DNA of 64,000 bases, from NCBI GenBank assembly GCA_036365515.1, contig CM070875.1, positions 87,996,128 through 88,060,127 of the forward strand, read 5' to 3'. The DNA is from Torymus aiolomorphi. Lineage: Eukaryota; Arthropoda; Insecta; Hymenoptera; Torymidae. Both the position numbers and the translations under genes were made by a program. Below the pieces are notes generated by a model. The model ran no database searches, was not told where the DNA came from, and was given only the letters and a program-made list of their open reading frames with translations. Below, piece after piece: positions 56,741 to 64,000 of the stretch (position 1 is the stretch's first letter; each line of letters begins with the position of its first letter).

Positions 56741-57560
56741 GATTCGTAAACCGATTTTCAGCTTTGGAAATGGTTTTTGAAAAATATTAATTTTACAAAA
56801 AAAGAATATTGTACAAGAAGCTAAATTACAACTTTCTAAACAACGTTAAAATCTATGTTTATTTATGTATTTATTTAACCAGAGTAGTACATGTAATACA
56901 TGTTATTGCTTACTTCAAGATATAGTTATATGTCTGAAGCAGCAAACATCCTATACAGGTAGACATAGCTACCTGTACATAGGTCCGAAAACTATAAAAA
57001 TCCATTTATTCTCGCATAATTTATTTGAAAAAAATTTATAAACTTGATACGGATATTTTCATAATTTTTTATGAGAAAAAATTATTTCCTATATTATGCA
57101 TTGAGAGAAGAATATGTTCTGTTTGAATTCGAAAGTGCAATATTGTAACTGTTACAATATCTTATATTCGAATAGGGAAGATTTTAGACAGCAAATCTCC
57201 TATAGCACCTATTACAATATCAATATTTATAGCAACATATTGAAATTGTTTAGAACAACACTTAACTGTTACAATGCGTATATTTGGAAATATTTAAATA
57301 TAGGCATGTTAATAGTTATGAGTCTTACGATCCCATATTAACATTAAACACTTCTCTCAGTGCACGCCATCTGTGAGAGTATTTTGGAACTGAAAGTTCT
57401 ACGCATAGATTAAGAATACCTTGAGCGCCATCTACTGTTTAATATACAGTAGTTGGCTCCCCCTACATTATCGACTGAACCCAACACGATTTTTTTTGAG
57501 TATCACATGGCCTTAACACAAAAAGTTTGAAGTTAAATATTTCTATTTTGAATACCGCTA
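56741..57560. other. No gene identified
   Basis: AT-rich, with a GAGCGCCATCTACTGTTT motif near 57422 of the type seen in insect repeats. Confidence 0.45.
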
Positions 57561-58140
57561 TGGACGTGGGGCTTTCAAGCATGTACTAAGGACGCAAAAT
57601 CAAACGTTCTCTGCAAGTTTCAGGAAAATCACAAGAAAATCGTTTTCTCGGAGAACGTCCTTAAGAAACTGTTCGCCAAAGTTTAACTAGTGTAACCGCA
57701 TGAACTTCCGAGTATTTAACGAAAACGTAAACAAAACATCAAGCTTAGAGGCTGCGCGCGGAGGTGCGCGGTGCGAGGGGAGTACCCCTCTCCTTGCCCC
57801 GCGGCATGACTGCTATGTACCTCCTTAATTGTTTCTACACGACTCGTAAGTACTTGTAGAAAACAAGAGAAAAAAACAATGACCACGATCAAACAACACC
57901 ACTTTTTATTTCAACTAACTCTTTTTTCTCGTCACCCGTGCGCATCATGAGAAAGAGTGGCTCATGCGCGCGGGCGCTCAAGCGCAGCGGGTCGGGAAAT
58001 TTCAGCAGCCAATCAGAGCGCACGGTTGGTCTAAAATAGGGTGTGAAAGTTAACTTTCGGCTCGGAGATGCGGGCCGAAAGTACGTACTTTCGGGAGGGG
58101 GAGTAAGAAAAGTATATATGTATATATAGAAAAATAATGG
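57560..58140. repeat. Composite interspersed repeat
   Basis: 57645-57665 holds the reverse complement of the R2 edge at 1018; 57690-57835 matches 14110-14250; 57921-58118 shares strings with 127-161 and 499-517, including a GGCCGAAAGTACGTACTTTCGG palindrome-like core near 58075-58098. Confidence 0.6.
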
Positions 58141-58271
58141 AAAAGTATTTAATTATTTCAATTGACATCGGATTTAGATAGAGACGCTAAATTTTCCTCT
58201 TTACACTGGTTTTCTACACTAGTGGTTTAGATGTACAAAGTTGTACTTGTGCTCCGTGCATGAATGCACTT

Positions 58272-58774
58272 TTATTTTGTGAGGAATTCCATAACCTCCC
58301 AAATAACACGTCTCACCCTACTCGCAATAGAACATGAATATTTGAGATGAGTGTCGACGCACTTTATAATCAATTCTTGAGGACCGTCAGAAGTAACTTT
58401 TTTAATTATTAAGCTATGACAAAATCGTTTAATTCGACCAACGTCAGGCTTTCTGTCTCCTTCAATTTCGATTGCTTTATCCTAATGACTTGTGGTGAAT
58501 TTCAAGGTCCAACCATTGCCGTCAATTTTCTGATCATTTAAACGATTATCTAGTGCGCGAAAATATTTATCAATATCATCGAAACTAGTTTTCAATTCTT
58601 CCCAATCATTGTATGAAAACGCAACGTATGTACAGCTTGTGGAAAATCTACCATGGCGTTTCGCGTATCTTTACGAGCAGAAAGCGACTGGTGCAAAAGA
58701 CTCTGAAGCGATCCATTAAATACTTGCAGTAAAATAAAGCTTGTGACGACCAAGACTAAATAATGATGCATCAT
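58272..58774 (-). pseudogene. Broken gene for a small secreted protein
   Basis: On the minus strand an ATG at 58774 starts MMHHYLVLVVTSFILLQVFN, a good signal peptide, followed by about 35 residues to HTLRFH. A one-base shift near 58605-58615 moves the frame to NDWEELKTSFDDIDKYFRAL, which runs on through one TAG (58492-58494) to VGRIKRFCHSLIIKK, TSDGPQELIIKCVDTHLKYS and a stop at 58272. The reconstructed length is about 165 residues, with two or three cysteines. The composition is host-like, not transposon-like. Family unknown to me; it could be a venom, haemolymph or salivary-type protein, but that is speculation. Confidence 0.5.
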
Positions 58775-59127
58775 AGATAAAGCAGTTAAATTACAACTAC
58801 AATTTTATAAAATTCGATGACACGTGTCGTATCGTCATACATCAAAAAATTTTCGTGCAATAATAAAAATGCTGAAAATTATATTATAAAAAAGATATTT
58901 TAGAGTGGCAGTTTTGTAAAGATCTGAAGAAGTATCCATCGTTACCAATGAAATCTCCGTCAGCATTTTTATAGCGTACGTAGCGTTTAACTACGTTATT
59001 ATTTATCTACAAGATGTCAGTATTTTTCCTATTCGTTGGCCTAAATTATTGGCCAACAGTTAGTAGATAAGCCATCCGAGTTGGTTTATTTTCTACCAGG
59101 GTGGGGTTTATATATTATCACGCTTGT

Positions 59128-61222
59128 TTACCTTTTTAAATGTAACGTTCTTAACAGCTTTTTGTATATATTATTTAAATTTTGTGTATCTTCTATTCTA
59201 TTCATCGTGTTATGATTTAAATTAATATGTAACATTTCGGAAATAATTCGTTTCGTGTAATTGTTTTCCCTGTCTAAAATTTGGATGTTTTTCCAGCCAA
59301 CGATGTGTTTCATAGTTCTTTGGTGTGTTGCTATTACTGATTTGTTATCCTTATCTCTTTCATGTTCTTTAATCCTAGTTTTTAACATTCGCATAGTTTC
59401 GCCAATACAAGTCGATGTACAAGACATACAATTTATCTTATAGACTACGCCACATGTTTCTGATTTTTCTATTTTATCCTTTCCTAATTTAATTATATTG
59501 TTCAATTTTTTGTTGATAAAGGTGCGGATGTTATATTTGTTTAAAATATACGAACATTTTTTATAAAAAGTATTATTATACGGAATGGAAATTGTAGTTA
59601 GTGAACGGTTCACATTATTAGTCTTTTTATCGTGATATTTGAGTTTTGAAGTCTATTTCGTATGTGTATGTTTATAAATTCGGAAGGGTAATCGTTACAT
59701 AAGAGAAGTTCTGTAATTTTGTGTATATTCGCGTCATGAAAACAAGTATCGGATAAAAGAATTGCTCTATCCACCAGGTTCGCAACGATGTTTATTTTTT
59801 GTTGCATGGTGTGGTTAGAATTATAATTTAACAGTCTCGATGATGTTTTTTGATACCAATAGGTCAAAATTTGATTGTTTTTTCTCGTAAGACTTAGATC
59901 TAAAAAATTTTTACTATTGTCTATTTCAGATTCGAATGTAAATTTAAGATGAGTATTATACTTGTTAAACACTTGTAGAAATGTATCAACTTGATCGCTT
60001 TTTATACGTAAAATTGTGTCGTCTACATATCTAAAGTAAAAGAGCAGAATACAATAGTGTGTGTAATTTTTAATTCGCGCAAGCAGTCTATTTCTAAATC
60101 TTCCATAACCATGTCAGCGAATAATGATGAGATAGGAGAACCCATAGGTGTGCCAAATATTTGTTTGTAAGTTCTATTGTTGAAATTGAAATATGTGTTG
60201 TCAAATAAAAAACAGAATATATTCCGAATCTCATGAAAAGGAATTTTGCATTTATTGTGAATATGTGTGTAACGTCTGTCTATGCTTTCAAATACTAAAT
60301 CGCACGGTATATTTGTAATGAGAGAGCAAACGTCCAGAGAGAGAAGTACATATGTACTGGGTATTATAATTTTACTGATTTTATCTTTCATCTCGAAACT
60401 ATTATTAACATGAGAAAGCGGTTTCGGAATGCAATTTTTTAACTCGTTGTAAATGATCTTAGATAAATAATGTGTTGGGCTAGCAATAGTTGAAATGATA
60501 GGTCTTAGTGGAATACCTTCTTTATGGATTTTTGGAAGACCATATGCTCTAGGTAGTAGAGTGTTGGTTTGTGTGAGTTGGTTGTTATGATGTTTTATTT
60601 GTAAGAAATCGTTATTATTTAAATGTGCTAATCTTTTGTGAACATCTGATTGTAACTTTGGTAATGGATTTTTCTTTATTAGTTTGTATGTATTATTATC
60701 TTTCAATAAGTCTATCATTTTACTCTGATAATCCAACACATTCATACATACGGTTAAATTACCCTTGTCCGCGTGTGTGAAAGTATATTAGAATTATGTT
60801 TTAGAAAACTTTTCGTTCTCTCTAAATCTGTAGAGAAAAGTTTTTCTTGGTGTGCTATATGTAACACTTTTTTTTGATTATGTAACATAACAGTGGTTAA
60901 GTTCGCTCGGATTTCATTCTTAATATCGTTATACAACTCTAAGTTTTTGAGGCTGCTTTCAACATTTTTGATTGTTGTTAATATATCTGTTTTTGATATT
61001 TCTGATTTTACGTTATATTTTGGACCTAGTGATACAATATTAAGAACAGATTCGGGTAATGGTGTATTGGTTAGGTTTTTTACCCAGTTCTGTTTTTCTA
61101 ACGAACTTTTTTTAACTGTTCTATTAATACTAATGAAGGCGTGTAATTTCTTTTGTAATTTATTTCTTAAATTTGAGTAAATGCGGAATCTAGTTTTTTC
61201 CGTTAATGAAAGAAGGTTTCAA
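59128..61222 (-). pseudogene. Penelope-like reverse transcriptase/GIY-YIG, left copy, frameshifted
   Basis: Homologous to the right copy over its length but broken by a one-base deletion near 60780, a two-base insertion near 60055 just before the active-site box, and a one-base deletion near 59645; it also has an in-frame 6-bp deletion near 59520. The RT motifs remain readable (LPKIHKEGIPLRPIIS, GTPMGSPISSLFADM). In the GIY-YIG region it keeps the first Cys (INCMSC) but has CIGET where YIGET is expected. It cannot produce a complete protein. Confidence 0.9.
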
Positions 61223-61268
61223 GTTTCGAGTATTCGACCGGAGATTTTGAAATTTTAAATTTAAGCTT

Positions 61269-61392
61269 GTTCTACAGTAAGTGCTGCGCTGATCAACTTA
61301 ATAACTACAAGAATAAGCTACATTACCGTTATTTCAAACTCTTACTGAAGGACATTCACATCCACATTTATTTTTTACATAAACAACTTAAC
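61269..61392. other. Spacer at centre of Penelope palindrome
   Basis: About 125 bp, unique in the window, between GAAATTTTAAATTTAAGCTTG and its inverted copy. It contains no frame of note and would form the loop of any cruciform. Confidence 0.8.
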
Positions 61393-61442
61393 AAGCTTAA
61401 ATTTAAAATTTCAAAATCTCCGGTCGAATACTCGAAACTTGA

Positions 61443-63545
61443 AACCTTCTTTCATTAACGGAAAAAACTAGATTCCGCATTTACTCAAATTTAAGAAATA
61501 AATTAGAAAAGAAATTACACGCCCTCATTAGTATTAATAGAACAGTTAACAGAAGTTCGTTTGAAAAACAGAACTGGGTAAAAAACCTAACCAATACACC
61601 ATTACCCGAATCTGTTCTTAATATTGTATCACTAGGTCCAAAATATAACGTAAAATCAGAAATATCAAAAACAGATATATTAACAACAATCAAAACTGTT
61701 GAAAGCCGCCTCAAAAACTTAGAGTTGCATAACGATATTAAGAATGAAATCCGAGCGAACTTAACCACTGTTATGTTACATAATCAAAAGAAAGTGTTAC
61801 ATATAGAACACCAAGAAAAACTTTTCTCTACAGATTTAGAGAGAACGAAAAGTTTTCTAAAACATAATTCTAATATACTTTTCACACACGCGGACAAGGG
61901 TAATTTAACCGCATGTATGAATGTGTTGGATTATCAGAGTAAAATGATAGACTTATTGAAAGATAATAATACATACAAACTAATAAAGAAAAATCCATTA
62001 CCAAAGTTACAATCAGATGTTCACAAAAGATTAGCACATTTAAATAATAACGGTTTCTTACAAATAAAACATCATAACAACCAACTCACACAAACCAACA
62101 CTCTACGACCTAGAGCATATGGTCTTCCAAAAATCCATAAAGAAGGTATTCCACTAAGACCTATCATTTCAACTATTGGTAGCCCAACACATTATTTATC
62201 TAAGATCATTTACAACGAGTTAAAAAATTGCATTCCGAAACCGCTTTCTCATATTAATAATAGTTTCGAGATGAAAGATAAAATCAGTAAAATTATAATA
62301 TCCAGTACATATGTACTTCTATCTCTGGATGTTTGCTCTCTGTTTACAAATATACCGTGCGATTTAGTATTAGAAAGCATAGACAGACGTTACACACATA
62401 TTCACAATAAATGCAAAATTCCTTTTCATGAGATTCGGAATATATTCTGTTTTTTATTTGACAACACATATTTCAATTTCAACAATAGAACTTATAAACA
62501 AATATTTGGTACACCTATGGGTTCTCCTATCTCACCATTATTCGCTGACATGGTTATGGAAGATTTAGAAATAGACTGCGTGCGCGAATTAAAAGTTACA
62601 CACGATTGTATTCCGCTCTTTTACTTTAGATATGTAGACGACACAATTTTATGTATAAAAAGCGATCAAGTTAATACAGTTCTACAAGTGTTTAACAAGT
62701 ATAATACTCATCTTAAGTTTACATTCGAATCTGAAATAGACAATAGCATAAATTTTTTAGATCTAAGTCTTACGAGAAAGAACAATAAAATTTTGACCAA
62801 TTGGTATCAAAAAACAACAGCATCATCGAGACTGCTAAATTATAATTCTGACCACACCATACAACAAAAAATAAACATCGTTGCGAACCTGGTGGATAGA
62901 GCAATTCTTTTATCCGATACTTGTTTTCATGACGCGAATATACACAAAATTACAGAACTCCTCTTATGTAACGATTATTCTTCCGAATTTATAAACATAC
63001 ACATACGAAATAGACTTCGAGAACTCAAATATCACGATAAAAAGACTAATAATGTGAACCGTCCACTAACTAGAATTTCCATTCCGTATACTAATACTTT
63101 TTATAAAAAATGTTCCTATATTTTAAACAAATATAACATCCGCACAGTACCTTTGATCAACAAAAAATTGAACAATATAATTAAATTAGGAAAGGATAAA
63201 ATAGAAAAATCAGAAACATGTGGCATAGTCTATAAGATAAATGGTATGTCTTGTACATCGACTTATATTGGCGAAACTAAGCGAATGTTAAAAACTAGGA
63301 TTAAAGAACATGAAAGAGATAAGGATAACAAATCAGTAATAGCAACACGCCAAAGAACTATGAAACACATCGTTGACTGGAAAAACATCAAAATTTTAGA
63401 CAGGGAAAACAATTACACGAAACGAATTATTTCCGAAATGTTACATATTAATTTAAATCATAACACGATCAATAGAATAGAAGATACACAAAATTTAAAT
63501 AATATATACAAAAAGCTGTTAAGAACGTTACATTTAAAAAGGTAA
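61443..63545 (+). CDS. Penelope-like reverse transcriptase with C-terminal GIY-YIG endonuclease, right copy
   Basis: A single open frame of 700 codons runs from after a TGA at 61440 to a TAA at 63543-63545; no ATG occurs before about 61770, so the N-terminus may be truncated or spliced. NIVSLGPKYN (near 61620) matches the N-terminal motif of the family. RT motifs follow: GLPKIHKEGIPLRPIIS, LSLDVCSLFTNIP (motif A Asp), GTPMGSPISPLFADM (motif B) and YFRYVDDTILC (about 62622, catalytic Asp pair), then FLDLSLTRKN. The C-terminus is a GIY-YIG nuclease, IVYKI ... YIGETKRMLKTRIKEH. The first Cys of the usual Cys-x2-Cys after IVYKI is Gly here (INGMSC), which may weaken the endonuclease. Such enzymes nick target DNA and prime cDNA synthesis there. 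Confidence 0.9.
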   Translation, partial: NLLSLTEKTRFRIYSNLRNKLEKKLHALISINRTVNRSSFEKQNWVKNLTNTPLPESVLNIVSLGPKYNVKSEISKTDILTTIKTVESRLKNLELHNDIKNEIRANLTTVMLHNQKKVLHIEHQEKLFSTDLERTKSFLKHNSNILFTHADKGNLTACMNVLDYQSKMIDLLKDNNTYKLIKKNPLPKLQSDVHKRLAHLNNNGFLQIKHHNNQLTQTNTLRPRAYGLPKIHKEGIPLRPIISTIGSPTHYLSKIIYNELKNCIPKPLSHINNSFEMKDKISKIIISSTYVLLSLDVCSLFTNIPCDLVLESIDRRYTHIHNKCKIPFHEIRNIFCFLFDNTYFNFNNRTYKQIFGTPMGSPISPLFADMVMEDLEIDCVRELKVTHDCIPLFYFRYVDDTILCIKSDQVNTVLQVFNKYNTHLKFTFESEIDNSINFLDLSLTRKNNKILTNWYQKTTASSRLLNYNSDHTIQQKINIVANLVDRAILLSDTCFHDANIHKITELLLCNDYSSEFINIHIRNRLRELKYHDKKTNNVNRPLTRISIPYTNTFYKKCSYILNKYNIRTVPLINKKLNNIIKLGKDKIEKSETCGIVYKINGMSCTSTYIGETKRMLKTRIKEHERDKDNKSVIATRQRTMKHIVDWKNIKILDRENNYTKRIISEMLHINLNHNTINRIEDTQNLNNIYKKLLRTLHLKR

Positions 63546-63659
63546 ACAAGCGTGATAATATATAAACCCCACCCTGGTAGGAAATAAACCAACTCGGATG
63601 GCTTATCTACTAACTGTTGGCCAATAATTTATGCCAACGAATAAGAAAAATATTGACCA

Positions 63660-64000
63660 ACAGTTAACCAATGGTTGGTTGACTATCAATCAATAATAAA
63701 ACATTGAGTAACCCATAAAACAATAATAGAAATTAATAAGAAATATAGATATGTAAAAAGATTTTGATACATAAACAATAATAAAACTTATTGTAATGCA
63801 TTAAAAAAATATTTGAATGAAGTTGGGAGTAAATTTATTTGAAGGTTAAGTAGACAGCGTAGCACGTGAGCTATGCTCCGAAATTACTGTCCGCATCCCG
63901 CTTTCCGCAAGACAAGCACACATGCACATAAATACACACATATTACATACACACGAGTGCGATCGCAGGTTCATGTGTTGTGTATAGTTAAAAGTATTTA
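63660..64000. other. Right flank, nothing identified
   Basis: AT-rich sequence with a GTTAACCAATGGTTGGTTGAC near-palindrome at the element edge. No gene supported. Confidence 0.5.

Larger units (their letters stand above)
59014..63657. mobile_element. Head-to-head pair of Penelope-like elements (4.6-kb palindrome)
   Basis: Arms 59014-61268 and 61393-63657 are inverted copies, differing by a few percent, around a ~125-bp unique spacer (61269-61392). The 5' ends face the spacer. Outer ends share CTACTAACTGTTGGCCAATAA and CCACCCTGGTAGNAAATAAACC. Inverted and tandem partial copies are known for Penelope elements. I found no clear target duplication. Confidence 0.9.

Overview
The window is AT-rich, intron-bearing arthropod (most likely insect) nuclear DNA, dominated by transposable elements and satellites. 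The evidence is a BEL/Pao-type LTR retrotransposon, Penelope-like retroelements, Mutator-like transposases of the arthropod type, many foldback MITEs, long tandem arrays, and one short GT-AG-spliced coding segment. I see no bacterial or phage gene organisation, no rRNA or tRNA gene and no CRISPR array. Almost every long reading frame belongs to a mobile element, and most are broken.

Layout. 0-1.2 kb: interspersed repeats and a 158-bp foldback MITE. 1.2-5.0 kb: decayed DNA transposon 'A', a Mutator-like transposase that once read through into a DEDDh exonuclease, cut by satellite-like and 223-bp insertions. 5.1-7.6 kb: direct repeats and a ~176-bp satellite. 7.6-12.5 kb: an insertion into that satellite, with Helentron/HINE-like ends and seven and a half copies of a 549-bp repeat, each holding a strong GC-rich hairpin. 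12.5-17.2 kb: remnant satellite, two paralogous coding fragments, interspersed repeats, a 28-bp minisatellite. 17.2-19.06 kb: a foldback element with a nested palindrome. 19.1-22.9 kb: transposon 'B', where Mutator-like transposase, YqaJ-type nuclease and a Ulp1/C48 cysteine protease lie head to tail, the first two in one frame broken only by stops. 23-26 kb: diverged repeats and nested palindromes. 26.3 kb: an isolated 549-bp unit. 27.0-33.4 kb: a complete LTR element with 5-bp target duplication, tRNA-Tyr primer site, near-identical LTRs and a decayed pol, strikingly rich in the tetranucleotide CTCA on one strand.

33.8-40.4 kb: large inverted arms enclosing two apparent host-gene exons, and a palindrome with a TTAA-flanked MITE inserted in one arm. 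40.8-44.3 kb: a ~93-bp satellite with a ~1.3-kb higher-order period, ending in inverted units. 44.5-57 kb: a LINE remnant, MITEs, a TC microsatellite, and tandem arrays of ~280, ~147, ~222 and 33 bp. 58.3-58.8 kb: a broken gene for a small secreted protein. 59.0-63.66 kb: two Penelope-like elements head to head as a 4.6-kb palindrome; the right copy has a full-length open frame, the left is frameshifted.

Common thread: transposons A and B share a transposase type but carry different nuclease modules fused downstream. This is the best candidate for a little-described system here, followed by the CTCA-rich LTR element and the hairpin satellite carried inside a Helentron-like element.
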